A stretch of 64,000 bases of DNA from positions 1 to 64,000 of the forward strand of contig JAFTSS010000053.1 of the NCBI GenBank assembly GCA_017467185.1. The letters run 5' to 3'. Position numbers and translations under genes: made by a program. The first letter of the stretch is position 1. The number at the start of each line of letters is the position of its first letter. Below are positions 9,460 through 17,996 of this stretch, piece after piece. Source of the stretch: Paludibacteraceae bacterium (GTDB lineage: Bacteria > Bacteroidota > Bacteroidia > Bacteroidales > Paludibacteraceae). The notes under the pieces are model-generated. The model did no database searches and was not told where the DNA came from. It saw only the letters and a list, made by a program, of their open reading frames with translations.

Positions 9460-11313
9460 TCACTTAACAACAACTTTTCTAGTATCTTTTCCTACTTTCA
9501 CAATCACTACACTATTGTTTGCGACAGGTATTGATGTAAAACCAGATTGAGCTTCTACAGAAGCAAGATGTTGACCTAATAGATTATATACATCAATGAT
9601 CTCATTTTCTTCTGCCTCAACAATAATATTACCCTTTGCAGAGTAAACATTAAATGTTTTTGTCTCAACATTATCTACCGGAGTTTTATCAGCTACACCA
9701 ACAGCAAACCAAGCATTAGCAACTTGAGCATATTCCTCTGATTTTTCACCCCAAAGATCAATTGCTGCCGATTGTGATGCAATACGCATTTTAGCATAAT
9801 TCATTCTTGGTGTAAGATAGTTAAGAATAATATGCATCAACAATTTCTCTGTTTTTTGCATACCTATTCCTTCAACTTCATATGATTGTTCATTATCATT
9901 AATACCACTACCCCCTTCTGTCAAAAGATAGAACCAGTAATTAAACACACCATTGTTAAAGTGAATACCTCCATTATCATAATTCTGATTTTTAGGATCT
10001 ACCCAATTTTCACCACCATAAGTATCTGGCTGTGGATAAGACAATGTATTAGGACTAAACACTCCACCACTCGACATCTTTGGATTAGACAAATCACGCA
10101 TATTAGGAATACCATTACCTGTTACTCCATCTGCTATTTGCCAATTTGCATTGTCCTTATTAATATAAAAATCTGTGGCAACACTCATACAGTCCGCTAT
10201 CGCCTCATTCAACGCACCTGATTCTCCTGTAGCCTCTAACCCCCCACGACCATTAGCTGCAACAACAAGGTGAGCATATTCATGAGCTAACAAATCAAAC
10301 GAACCAAAATTAGTTAAATCTTTAGTCCATTTACTTCCACAACCAACAGCTACAAAATAAGGTGGTATAGAACTTGCTGCTGCATTATTTGTCCATTCTC
10401 CATACCATACTGGGTCATTAAAATCTACAAATGCATAAACAGGAGCTCCCGCATTATCAAAACTATTACGACCATGAACCTCTTTATAATACACATTTGT
10501 CATATTCATAACATAATGTACATCAAGTGCATGATTTGGAACACGCGAAATTTCATAATAGCCATCAATCAAATTACTATCAGGGAATTGAAAACGTCCC
10601 GATTCGCTCGCAGTAAAATCAAAACTATACAACTCTGTCTCTTTTCCTCCGTATGTTCTGTGTAACACCTTAAGTGTATAAGTTGAATCCCTATCCAAAT
10701 GATAATTTATAAGCATTTCTACAGGAGGAACTGTATCTACCAAAGAACCATCGCCGTATGTTTGATTACTAAATAACCATTTGCCATCTTTTTCTAACCA
10801 AAAAATATAGTTCATACGACAAGTATCTAAATCAACACTATCATTTGCCTCAAAACCCAAAACTCCTACTTGCTTTAATTCAAAGAAATCCCAATCACCA
10901 TCGGCATCCATTTTAGGCTTCGCATTTTTTATAAAAGAAGCTGTATGTGCAGCCAATGTTTCATCAGAAACAACATCATATCGCGTCAAATCCGATTTTG
11001 CCAATCCCTCCAAAGTATAAGTACAACGTTCAGGATCCACCAAAATATAAGTTCCGTCTTCAGCTTGTTGCATACGAAGCGTCTTTTTGCCTGAATAATA
11101 GGTATCTACTTCGCGTTCTACTATAGTCTTACCTTCATATTCTTCAGGTAAAACATACTGAACTGGAACTGACGCACTCAAACAAGTATTCAATTCTTTA
11201 GCTTTTCCATTATTAGATCTAACTTGAATCAACTCATCATATTGAGCCGATGTTTGAGCTGAAATACCTGCAACCATAAACAATGCAAGTACAAAAGAAA
11301 TAGTTTTTCTCAT
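9460..11313 (-). CDS. Thermolysin-like M4 metallopeptidase, T9SS cargo
   Basis: A 617-aa secreted zinc protease of family M4. A signal peptide covers residues 1-19 (SFVLALFMVAGISAQ), then a propeptide region of about 200 aa. The catalytic motif HEYAH is near residue 344, followed by the third zinc ligand in GALNEAIAD and the M4 C-terminal helical region with the N-x-G-x-F-N-YWF segment (GVFNYWFYLL). The last about 80 residues (VYNLLGQHLASVEA, then TRKVVVK) form a T9SS sorting domain. So it is probably exported through both membranes and acts at the surface. Its upstream neighbour (11332-12828) is 18 bp away, which suggests one operon. Confidence 0.9.
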   Translation of the reverse strand: MRKTISFVLALFMVAGISAQTSAQYDELIQVRSNNGKAKELNTCLSASVPVQYVLPEEYEGKTIVEREVDTYYSGKKTLRMQQAEDGTYILVDPERCTYTLEGLAKSDLTRYDVVSDETLAAHTASFIKNAKPKMDADGDWDFFELKQVGVLGFEANDSVDLDTCRMNYIFWLEKDGKWLFSNQTYGDGSLVDTVPPVEMLINYHLDRDSTYTLKVLHRTYGGKETELYSFDFTASESGRFQFPDSNLIDGYYEISRVPNHALDVHYVMNMTNVYYKEVHGRNSFDNAGAPVYAFVDFNDPVWYGEWTNNAAASSIPPYFVAVGCGSKWTKDLTNFGSFDLLAHEYAHLVVAANGRGGLEATGESGALNEAIADCMSVATDFYINKDNANWQIADGVTGNGIPNMRDLSNPKMSSGGVFSPNTLSYPQPDTYGGENWVDPKNQNYDNGGIHFNNGVFNYWFYLLTEGGSGINDNEQSYEVEGIGMQKTEKLLMHIILNYLTPRMNYAKMRIASQSAAIDLWGEKSEEYAQVANAWFAVGVADKTPVDNVETKTFNVYSAKGNIIVEAEENEIIDVYNLLGQHLASVEAQSGFTSIPVANNSVVIVKVGKDTRKVVVK

Positions 11314-11331
11314 AAAAGGTTATCTTTACAA

Positions 11332-12828
11332 TTATTTTTTAATCATCAATTTTGTAGAAACTCGTTGTCTGTCAACTGTACCAACCAAGAAATATTGACC
11401 AACTTGAAGCTCTGTAAGATCTATACAATTTTCAACATTTGAACATGTATAAACTTTACGGCCAATAACATCGTAAATCACAACATCACTAATCGATTTT
11501 GAAACATTCAAAAGTCCTGATGTTGGATTTGGATAGAAACTAATTTGAGAATCATTATAAATTGGTCTATCAGCAGATTTAACACCAAACAAAATAAAAT
11601 ATGATTCATACAAACCTGTACCCATCATATTTGCTTGATAAGTAACCAATCCAGCACCCTCTTTAGCCCAATATGCAGTACCTTCTGCAACTGTAGTCTC
11701 TTCTGGCAATTGATACTCCATGTACTCAGCCAAATCAATCGCTCCTTCTGTACGATTTTTAACCCACTCTGTTAAAGTTTGAGATTTTGCAGGTTCACTA
11801 ATTGAAACTACATGAGACCAACGGAACTCTTCTGTCGCAGGTGTAGCAACAATAACCTCACCCTCATCGTTTACCGACAACGAAGTAGCATCTGCCATAT
11901 TCTTAAATATCTCAAGTTTACCTTTTTCTAAATCATAAGCAGCCGCATAAATAGTACCGTATGTTTCTCCTTCCAAGTGAATACCAACATTAAAAGATAC
12001 GTATTTTGCATTACCACTCATCATCATACCCTTCATTTGATAATAGTGACCTGTTTCTGCTTCATTTTGTGCATTGACCCATGCTTCCCAAACATCATAA
12101 GGCAAACTCAACTCACCATTAACTTCCACCAATTTGTCATATGGATATGGAGGTATAGTTTTACCCTCTTTCAAACAAACACCCAATCCAAAGAATTCAT
12201 ACGACCAAACACCACCCTTGTTTTTCCAAATCAAAGGTAATTGACGTAGTCCATCATCTGTAAGAAAAAAACCAACCAAAGTATTTCCATCTGCCGAAAT
12301 ATCTTTAATTCCAATCCATTGAGCATACATACCATAAATTGGATCTTTTTCTGGCATTGGCAATTTTACCATATCATATAATCCATCTGCATTCTCTGTA
12401 TAAACATAATATGTTTTAGGAGCATCTGCATTGAAAGCAACAACTATTTGTTTACCATCAGGTGTTATAGCCACAGCATCATTAGTCGCCATTTCTAATT
12501 CAGTCAAACCATCAGGCAATGGCAACAATTCATAATCTTCACCCTCAATCCAAAGGGATGCCTTAAATTCATAAGCACCCGCAACTACACCATCATTTGA
12601 AATAGCATTAGTCTTAAAACCATGCTCCCCATTTGGATCCAATTTAATTGTCTCCTTAGTTTCAATATCATAACGATATGCAGCACTTCCTTGCTGTGAA
12701 CCAGCATAATAACGTGCATTTGGAGACACTAAATAATAATAATCTCCATCTTTTTTAGACTCTATCGTTTGCGCAAACAAAGCAAACGTTGCCACTAAAG
12801 CAAAAACAGTTAAAACTAACTTTTTCAT
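11332..12828 (-). CDS. Secreted propeller-like repeat protein, T9SS cargo (paralogue 3)
   Basis: 498 aa, same family as 5241-6725 and the broken 6733-8235. The signal peptide is MKKLVLTVFALVATFALFAQ. The body has the SPNARYYAGS, ITPDGKQIVV, ISADGNTLVG, MSGNAKYVSF and VNDEGEVIVA motifs in the same order as its paralogues. The tail is a T9SS sorting domain (IYDVIGRKVYTCS). Function is unknown. A promoter fits at 12889-12919. The M4 peptidase follows 18 bp downstream, so a repeat protein and a protease are probably made together. This copy has no lesion. Confidence 0.75.
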   Translation of the reverse strand: MKKLVLTVFALVATFALFAQTIESKKDGDYYYLVSPNARYYAGSQQGSAAYRYDIETKETIKLDPNGEHGFKTNAISNDGVVAGAYEFKASLWIEGEDYELLPLPDGLTELEMATNDAVAITPDGKQIVVAFNADAPKTYYVYTENADGLYDMVKLPMPEKDPIYGMYAQWIGIKDISADGNTLVGFFLTDDGLRQLPLIWKNKGGVWSYEFFGLGVCLKEGKTIPPYPYDKLVEVNGELSLPYDVWEAWVNAQNEAETGHYYQMKGMMMSGNAKYVSFNVGIHLEGETYGTIYAAAYDLEKGKLEIFKNMADATSLSVNDEGEVIVATPATEEFRWSHVVSISEPAKSQTLTEWVKNRTEGAIDLAEYMEYQLPEETTVAEGTAYWAKEGAGLVTYQANMMGTGLYESYFILFGVKSADRPIYNDSQISFYPNPTSGLLNVSKSISDVVIYDVIGRKVYTCSNVENCIDLTELQVGQYFLVGTVDRQRVSTKLMIKK

Positions 12829-12888
12829 AAAATTCTATATTTTTTATATTAATAATTTTTCAAAATATCCATCAAAATATATGACCCA

Positions 12889-12919
12889 CAAAGTTACAAA
12901 TAAATTTCCACTCTCACAA
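12889..12919 (-). promoter_or_regulatory. Promoter of 11332-12828 and the M4 gene
   Basis: Minus strand TTG (12917-12919), 20-bp gap, TAACTTTG (12889-12896), about 60 bp before the start codon. Confidence 0.6.
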
Positions 12920-12945
12920 TAAAAAATATTTTTTTTTATAAATAC

Positions 12946-12976
12946 TTTACTATATCAAAAAATATGAGTAACTTTG
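12946..12976 (+). promoter_or_regulatory. Promoter of yebC
   Basis: TAACTTTG at 12969-12976 with a TTT/TTA-type -33 region about 20 bp upstream. The leader ends with TAATCATTAATAACTA-type units just before the ATG, as it does before tig. Confidence 0.55.
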
Positions 12977-13039
12977 CACTTTAATCAACTTACGCCAAAC
13001 AAATAACTAATCATTAATAACTAATCATTAATAACTACT

Positions 13040-13768
13040 ATGGGAAGAGCGTTTGAATATCGCAAAGCAAGAAAAATGAAACGTTGGGGCAACATGGCCC
13101 GCGTATTTACTAAACTCGGTAAAGAAATCACTATCGCTGCTAAAGCAGGCGGCGGCGACCCCGACACAAACCCTCGTCTTCGTGCTCTTATGGCTACTGC
13201 TAAAAAAGAAAACATGCCTAAAGAAAACGTTGAACGCGCAATCAAAAAAGCTTTATCTAAAGAATATACCGACTACAAAGAGATGAACTACGAAGGCTAC
13301 GGCCCTCACGGCATCGCCATCTTCGTCGAAACTGCTACCGACAACACAACTCGTACCGTTGCCAACGTACGTAGCTACTTCAACAAACTCGGCGGTTCTC
13401 TCGGAACTTCTGGCTCACTCGAATTCCTCTTCGAACACAAATGTGTTTTCCACATCGCTAAAAAAGACGGACTCGACCTCGAATCTCTCGAACTTGAACT
13501 CATCGACTACGGCGTTGACGAAATCGTTGAAGACGACGAAGATATCGTAATCTATGGCGAATTCGCTCAAAACTCAGCTATCCAAAAATACCTCGAAGAC
13601 AATAGCTACGAAATCACATCTTCTGAATTCGTTCGCATCCCTAACGACACCAAAACTCTCAACGAAGAACAAATGGCTGCCGTTAACAAACTCATCGAAC
13701 GCCTCGAAGAAGACGAAGACGTACAAAACGTTTTCCACAATATGGCTGAACCTGAAGACGAAGAATAA
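13040..13768 (+). CDS. yebC: YebC/TACO1-family protein
   Basis: A 242-aa cytosolic protein of the YebC/PmpR family, known as a DNA-binding regulator in some bacteria and as a factor that helps translation of proline-rich stretches in others. The N-terminus MGRAFEYRKARKMKRWGNMA and the block KEITIAAKAGGGDPDTNPRLR are diagnostic, as is ENMPKENVERAIKKA. The C-terminus is unusually acidic (EDEDVQNVFHNMAEPEDEE). A promoter is visible at 12946-12976. It precedes dapF in the same orientation, separated by a heptamer array. Confidence 0.95.
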   Translation: MGRAFEYRKARKMKRWGNMARVFTKLGKEITIAAKAGGGDPDTNPRLRALMATAKKENMPKENVERAIKKALSKEYTDYKEMNYEGYGPHGIAIFVETATDNTTRTVANVRSYFNKLGGSLGTSGSLEFLFEHKCVFHIAKKDGLDLESLELELIDYGVDEIVEDDEDIVIYGEFAQNSAIQKYLEDNSYEITSSEFVRIPNDTKTLNEEQMAAVNKLIERLEEDEDVQNVFHNMAEPEDEE

Positions 13769-13776
13769 TTCCAAAT

Positions 13777-13843
13777 TTGAAATGTGAAATTTGAAACGTG
13801 AAATTTAAATCGTAAATATAACTTTCAACTTTCAACTTTCAAT
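13777..13843. repeat. TGAAATT / AACTTTC heptamer array
   Basis: Units related to TTGAAAT and then three AACTTTC copies run from the yebC stop to the dapF start. The array abuts the dapF ATG. Confidence 0.75.
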
Positions 13844-13844
13844 T

Positions 13845-14840
13845 ATGTTTGAATTCATAAAAATGCACGGCATAGGCAACGACTACATCTACATCGATTG
13901 TATCGCCAACCCAATGCCCGACAACATAGAACAATTCTCACGCCACGCTTCCGACCGCCACAAAGGCATCGGAGGTGATGGCGTTGTTCTTATACAACCC
14001 TCTGACATAGCCGACTGTCGCATGCGCATGTTCAATGCCGACGGTAGCGAGGGTCGCATGTGTGGCAACGCCATCCGCTGCGTAGGCAAATACTACTACG
14101 AAACATACATAGCTAAGACACGAGACACGAGACACAAGACACGAGACACGAGACACGAGACACGAGACACGAGACACGAGACACGAGATAATTGTGCATT
14201 ATGCATTGTGAATTGTGAATTAAATATAGAAACCCTAAGTGGCATCAAACACCTAACACTCAATGTCATCAACAACAAAGTAGAAAGCGTCACAGTCGAC
14301 ATGGGCATCCCATCACTACAACCCGCCGACATCCCAATCCTTGCCGATGCTCCATTCATAAACCAAACAATCTCAATTGAGACACGAGACACGAGACACG
14401 AGACACGAGACACGAGACACGAGACACGAGATAATTGTGAATTGTGCATTGTGAATTGTGCATCGGCAGTAAGCATGGGCAACCCACATCTAATTCTCCC
14501 CATCGACGACATCGACAACTACCCACTCCACCAACTCGGACCACTTTGGGAAAATCATCCCCTATTCCCCGACCGTGTGAATACCGAAATAGTTGAACAA
14601 CTATCCCCTACCCATCTACGCATGCGAGTATGGGAACGCGGCTCAGGCGAAACACTCGCTTGTGGCACAGGAGCTTGCGCCATAGTCGTAGCATTCACCC
14701 ACCTCAACAGAGTACCAAAAGGAGAACCCATCACCGTATCACTCCGTGGAGGCGACCTCATAATTACCTATTGCAACAACAACCACGTCCTTATGCAAGG
14801 CACAGCCACCGAAGTTTTCCGTGGCACAATCAACTTCTAA
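13845..14840 (+). CDS. dapF: Diaminopimelate epimerase with two in-frame repeat insertions
   Basis: Converts LL- to meso-diaminopimelate for peptidoglycan and lysine synthesis, in the cytosol. The family motifs are intact: MHGIGNDYIYID at the start, HKGIGGDGVVLI, the first active-site Cys in MCGNAIRCVG (near residue 74), the second in ETLACGTGAC (near 271). The protein is 331 aa, about 50-60 aa longer than usual. The extra length is two insertions encoded by 7-bp repeats, at residues about 91-125 and 180-205, which read as RDTRHET heptapeptides followed by a Cys-rich stretch (LCIVNCE). Both insertions keep the frame. The enzyme may still fold if they sit in loops, but activity is unproven. 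dapL follows. Confidence 0.9.
   Translation: MFEFIKMHGIGNDYIYIDCIANPMPDNIEQFSRHASDRHKGIGGDGVVLIQPSDIADCRMRMFNADGSEGRMCGNAIRCVGKYYYETYIAKTRDTRHKTRDTRHETRDTRHETRDNCALCIVNCELNIETLSGIKHLTLNVINNKVESVTVDMGIPSLQPADIPILADAPFINQTISIETRDTRHETRDTRHETRDNCELCIVNCASAVSMGNPHLILPIDDIDNYPLHQLGPLWENHPLFPDRVNTEIVEQLSPTHLRMRVWERGSGETLACGTGACAIVVAFTHLNRVPKGEPITVSLRGGDLIITYCNNNHVLMQGTATEVFRGTINF
14116..14218. repeat. Composite heptamer insertion 1 in dapF
   Basis: Ten AGACACG units (14116-14185, one variant), then AGATA, then four ATTGTGA-type units (14191-14218). Total 103 bp. Same layout as insertion 2. Confidence 0.9.
14380..14461. repeat. Composite heptamer insertion 2 in dapF
   Basis: Seven AGACACG units (14380-14428), then AGATA, then four ATTGTGA/ATTGTGC units (14434-14461). 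Total 82 bp, exactly 21 bp (three units) shorter than insertion 1, so both have the same effect on frame. Confidence 0.9.
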
Positions 14841-15288
14841 ATACACACTATAGTGTAACAATAAAATTATGTCTAAAAAGGACAAGAAGACTTGATGACA
14901 AGAAAAATATCATATAGGATTCTCCCACAAATGACACAAATATCCACAAACATATAAGTTATTTGTGTCAATTCGTGAACCAACGGTCCTTGAGCGAATG
15001 CGATAGAAATTTGTGGGCAAAATAAAAATCCTATTTTCCTGTCTTCCTATCAAAAGATAGGCAAATCCGAACCTCACTATTAAATATTGTCACCCTGTCT
15101 TAAAGGGACAAAAATTGCAAATCTGCAAAAGCTGAGTCAAACTTATTTGAATTATGCCGAGCAAAAGCAATTTGGACGAAATCAACCTAAAAGGCGGAGG
15201 AGATTAATTCTCGCTACGAATAATCTAAAATATAATGCCGAATGGCAAGTCTCGCTACTAATATCTCGCTACTAAAAATCTAAAAAAT
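14841..15288. other. Intergenic region dapF-dapL with inverted repeat
   Basis: 448 bp without a gene. ATAGGATT (14914-14921) pairs with AATCCTAT (15027-15034); inside these CCCACAAAT pairs with ATTTGTGGG and ACACAAATA with TATTTGTGT-like sequence, giving a long imperfect hairpin. Further right comes a CACCCTGTCTTAAAGGG hairpin near 15091, a copy of the dispersed 85-bp element (15113-15182) and three CTCGCTAC-type repeats just before dapL. Confidence 0.6.
15113..15182 (+). repeat. Dispersed 85-bp element, copy 1 (diverged)
   Basis: Shares the core GTCAAACTTATTTGAATTAT-GCCGAGCAAA with copies at 34863-34950 and 63347-63436. This copy is about 110 bp before dapL; the other two lie closer to their start codons. 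Confidence 0.6.
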
Positions 15289-16464
15289 ATGATAAACAAA
15301 AACTATGCAAAACTCGAAGAAAACTATCTCTTCACCGAAATAGCACGTCGTACCATCGAATTCATGAAAGCCAATCCCGACAAACCAATCATCAAACTCG
15401 GCATTGGCGACGTAACCCGTCCACTTGCACCAGTTGCAGCCGACGCAATAATTCGCGCAATGGAAGAACTCAAACACGCCGAAACATTCCGTGGCTACGG
15501 CCCCGAACTCGGCTACAAATTCGCCCGCGAAGCCGTACAACGCTACTATAAAAACTACAACATCGACCTCGACCTCGACGAAATCACCATCGGCGATGGC
15601 ATCGGTGAAGACATTGCCAACATCACCGACATATTCGAAAAAGGCACATGCACCGTCCTACTCCCCGACCCAGTCTATCCGCTCTACAAAGCAACATCAC
15701 TCATGGACGGTCAGAAAATCATATACCTCGAATGCAACGAAGCCAACAACTTCCTCCCTGCACCACCCGATTTCCCTGCCGACCTCATCTACCTCTGCTC
15801 GCCAAACAACCCAACAGGCGCAGCCCTCAACCGCTCACAAATGCAAGCATGGGTCGATTATGCAAACCGCCACAACGCCGTAATCCTCTACGACAACGCC
15901 TACGAACGCTTCATCACCGATGCCGACTGTCCTCACTCAATCTTCAGCATCCCCGAAGCCCGTACTTGTGCCATTGAGTTCAATTCACTCTCAAAAACAG
16001 CAGGCTTCACATGCGTTCGCAGCGGCTACACCGTAGTACCAAAAGACCTCATCCGCGACGGCGTATCACTCCTTCGCCTATGGCAACAACGCCAAACAAC
16101 TAAATACAACGGCGCTCCTTATATGACACAACGCGGACTCGAAGCAGCCCTCTCACCTGAAGGCCTTGCCGAAGCCGACAAAAACATCCAATACTACAAA
16201 CGCAACGTCAAACTCATCACCGACGTACTCGAAGCCAAAGGCATCTTCTACACCGGCGGACACAACTCACCATACATCTGGCTCAAATGTCCTAACGGCA
16301 TGACCTCATGGGAATTCTTCGACTTCCTCCTCAACAAAGTCTACGTAGTCGGCACACCAGGCGTCGGATTCGGTGAGTACGGCGAAGGCTACTTCCGCCT
16401 CACCACATTCAACACCTACGAAGCCACAGCCGAAGCCATGCGCCGCATCAACGAAATACTATAA
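15289..16464 (+). CDS. dapL: LL-diaminopimelate aminotransferase
   Basis: PLP-dependent class I/II aminotransferase that makes LL-diaminopimelate directly from tetrahydrodipicolinate. It is the one-step DAP route, found in many anaerobes and Bacteroidetes. The N-terminus NYLFTEIARR and KLGIGDVTRPL are typical of DapL. Other motifs are RGYGPELGYKFAREA, the cofactor region LCSPNNPTGA, and the Schiff-base lysine in EFNSLSKTAGFTCVRSGY (near residue 230). Length 391 aa, slightly short of the usual about 410. It follows dapF, so the two last DAP steps are clustered. A terminator follows at 16494-16532. Confidence 0.95.
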   Translation: MINKNYAKLEENYLFTEIARRTIEFMKANPDKPIIKLGIGDVTRPLAPVAADAIIRAMEELKHAETFRGYGPELGYKFAREAVQRYYKNYNIDLDLDEITIGDGIGEDIANITDIFEKGTCTVLLPDPVYPLYKATSLMDGQKIIYLECNEANNFLPAPPDFPADLIYLCSPNNPTGAALNRSQMQAWVDYANRHNAVILYDNAYERFITDADCPHSIFSIPEARTCAIEFNSLSKTAGFTCVRSGYTVVPKDLIRDGVSLLRLWQQRQTTKYNGAPYMTQRGLEAALSPEGLAEADKNIQYYKRNVKLITDVLEAKGIFYTGGHNSPYIWLKCPNGMTSWEFFDFLLNKVYVVGTPGVGFGEYGEGYFRLTTFNTYEATAEAMRRINEIL

Positions 16465-16493
16465 CAATTCAACAAAACCAATCACTACATAAA

Positions 16494-16532
16494 AACAAGC
16501 CTCGAGAACATCAAAATTCCCGAGGCTTGTTT
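16494..16532 (+). terminator. Terminator of dapL (direct repeat copy 1)
   Basis: AACAAGCCTCG pairs with CGAGGCTTGTT, followed by a short T-rich tail. The 35 nt from 16498 to 16532 recur exactly at 17724-17758, on the far side of the DUF1016 gene. Confidence 0.8.
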
Positions 16533-16556
16533 ATTATCTAAAAAATATAATGCCAA

Positions 16557-17591
16557 CTAATTTTCATTATCAAGAAGTGCATCCAACTGTGTTTGCAACT
16601 CTTCACGTTTTGGAAGATATAACTGATATTTTGCCGCAAACAATTGGTTCGTAATACCTTGTAGTGCATATTCCATAAGCAACTCGTCCTTTCTTGCTCC
16701 AAGCACAATACCTATAGGTGGATTATCGTCAGGTTGACATACTTCCGTTTGAAAATAATTAAGATAAAGATTCATCTGCCCAATATCGCTATGCTTTATC
16801 TCCGCTCGTTTTAAGTCTATCAACACATAACATTTAAGAATACAATGATAGAAAACCAAATCTACCTTAAAAATACGACTTCCAATGTGCATTTGATATT
16901 GACGACCAATAAAAGCAAAACCTCTTCCAAGCTCTAACAAGAAATGTTCCATATTAGTCTTCAAAGCAGATTCTAATTCCCCCTCTTTATATCTTTTCTT
17001 TTGTGGTAAACCCGTAAACTCTAACACAAACGGATCACGGATTATATCCAATGGTTTCATCACCTGATGACCTTTATTCGCCAATGCCAACACTCCCACC
17101 TTATCTGTACTCAATGCAAGGCGTTGGAATAAACAACTTTTCATTTGTCTTTTCAATTCACGGACCTTCCAGCCCTCATTGATGCATTGTTTCATATAAA
17201 ACTGCATCTCTAAAGAATCCTCACATTTTAGTATTTCATAATAATGACTCCATGTCAATTTGTGGGACAGCGTCCCACATTTTGGAAATGCCAAATATAG
17301 TTTTCTCATATATGTCAAGTTTGAGCGATTAAATCCTTTACCATTCAATCGAGTCAAATCTTTTGCAAGGTTTACAAGTAACTGTTTACCATATTCAGCC
17401 CTCACATTTCCACCTTGTTCAAACTCCACAATATATTTTCCAGTCTGCCAATTTGCTTCAAGGAGTTCCGTATTTATAGCATTCACAGCTTTCTCTTTAG
17501 CCTTAACCCAAAGAGTTGATATGTTATCAATCAACGTATTGTAATCTTCCCCAATAATAGTTGTTTTTTGTACAATCAAGTCTTTACTCAT
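16557..17591 (-). CDS. DUF1016 (YhcG-type) PD-(D/E)XK nuclease-domain protein
   Basis: About 344 aa. The N-terminal half is the DUF1016 N domain (ISTLWVKAKEKAVNAINTEL, YIVEFEQGG, YGKQLLVNLAKDLT), probably DNA-binding. The C-terminal half is a PD-(D/E)XK nuclease fold: FKVDLVFYH gives the catalytic Asp and YVLIDLKR the D-x-K pair (near residue 260), then the conserved GQMNLYLNYF. Such proteins are common in accessory regions and are often linked to restriction or phage defence; that role is inferred here. I use the ATG at 17591 (MSKDLI). It has its own promoter and lies between two identical terminator copies, so it looks inserted. Confidence 0.85.
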   Translation of the reverse strand: MSKDLIVQKTTIIGEDYNTLIDNISTLWVKAKEKAVNAINTELLEANWQTGKYIVEFEQGGNVRAEYGKQLLVNLAKDLTRLNGKGFNRSNLTYMRKLYLAFPKCGTLSHKLTWSHYYEILKCEDSLEMQFYMKQCINEGWKVRELKRQMKSCLFQRLALSTDKVGVLALANKGHQVMKPLDIIRDPFVLEFTGLPQKKRYKEGELESALKTNMEHFLLELGRGFAFIGRQYQMHIGSRIFKVDLVFYHCILKCYVLIDLKRAEIKHSDIGQMNLYLNYFQTEVCQPDDNPPIGIVLGARKDELLMEYALQGITNQLFAAKYQLYLPKREELQTQLDALLDNEN

Positions 17592-17631
17592 AATTTTCAA
17601 TTCTAAAAACCTTTTTTTTAGATTTACGATA

Positions 17632-17662
17632 CAAAGTTATGAATATTTTTTCAAACGTACAA
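17632..17662 (-). promoter_or_regulatory. Promoter of the DUF1016 gene
   Basis: Minus strand TTG (17660-17662), 20-bp gap, TAACTTTG (17632-17639), 41 bp before the start codon. Confidence 0.65.
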
Positions 17663-17723
17663 TGTTTTGAAAAAATAAAACACAACACAAAAAGTAACAA
17701 CATCTCGTGATATACACAAAAAC

Positions 17724-17758
17724 AGCCTCGAGAACATCAAAATTCCCGAGGCTTGTTT
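17724..17758. repeat. Direct repeat copy 2 of the dapL terminator
   Basis: Identical over 35 nt to 16498-16532, including both arms of the hairpin and the spacer GAACATCAAAATTC. A longer T run follows here than in copy 1. Confidence 0.9.
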
Positions 17759-17787
17759 TTATTATTCCTCATATTGTCCCAATGTAG

Positions 17788-17863
17788 GGACGCACGGCTC
17801 GTGCGTCCGCCAAAGTAGCCCCACATATTCTCCCCCAATGTAGGGACACGGCATGCCGTGTCC
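17788..17863. repeat. Two palindromes with constant GTAGGGAC flank
   Basis: GGACGCACG-GCT-CGTGCGTCC at 17788-17808 and the perfect 20-bp palindrome GGACACGGCATGCCGTGTCC at 17844-17863. Each follows CAATGTA. The first core recurs inverted at 51454-51474, and a relative with another core lies at 63310-63329. Confidence 0.85.
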
Positions 17864-17906
17864 GCTAAAACACTCCGTAAGAATTACCTTTAGCTCCCCC
17901 CATATT

Positions 17907-17995
17907 GTCCCCCTGTTTTAGGGGGACGAGCGTAGCGGAGGGGGTTAATACTTGTTATCTGTTATCTGTTATCTGTAATCTGTTATCTGTACTCT
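17907..17995. repeat. GTCCCCCT hairpin and TTATCTG heptamer array
   Basis: GTCCCCCT pairs with AGGGGGAC (17907-17927). From about 17946 to 17990 there are six units of TTATCTG or TAATCTG, then TACTCTA, next to the stop of the LRR gene. Together with the palindromes this fills the gap from 17640 to 17996; no gene is seen there. Confidence 0.8.
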
Positions 17996-17996
17996 A

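Noticed and set aside
14100-14470. Array in dapF as a CRISPR
   Set aside because: Units are 7 bp, contiguous, without spacers, and no cas genes are seen.
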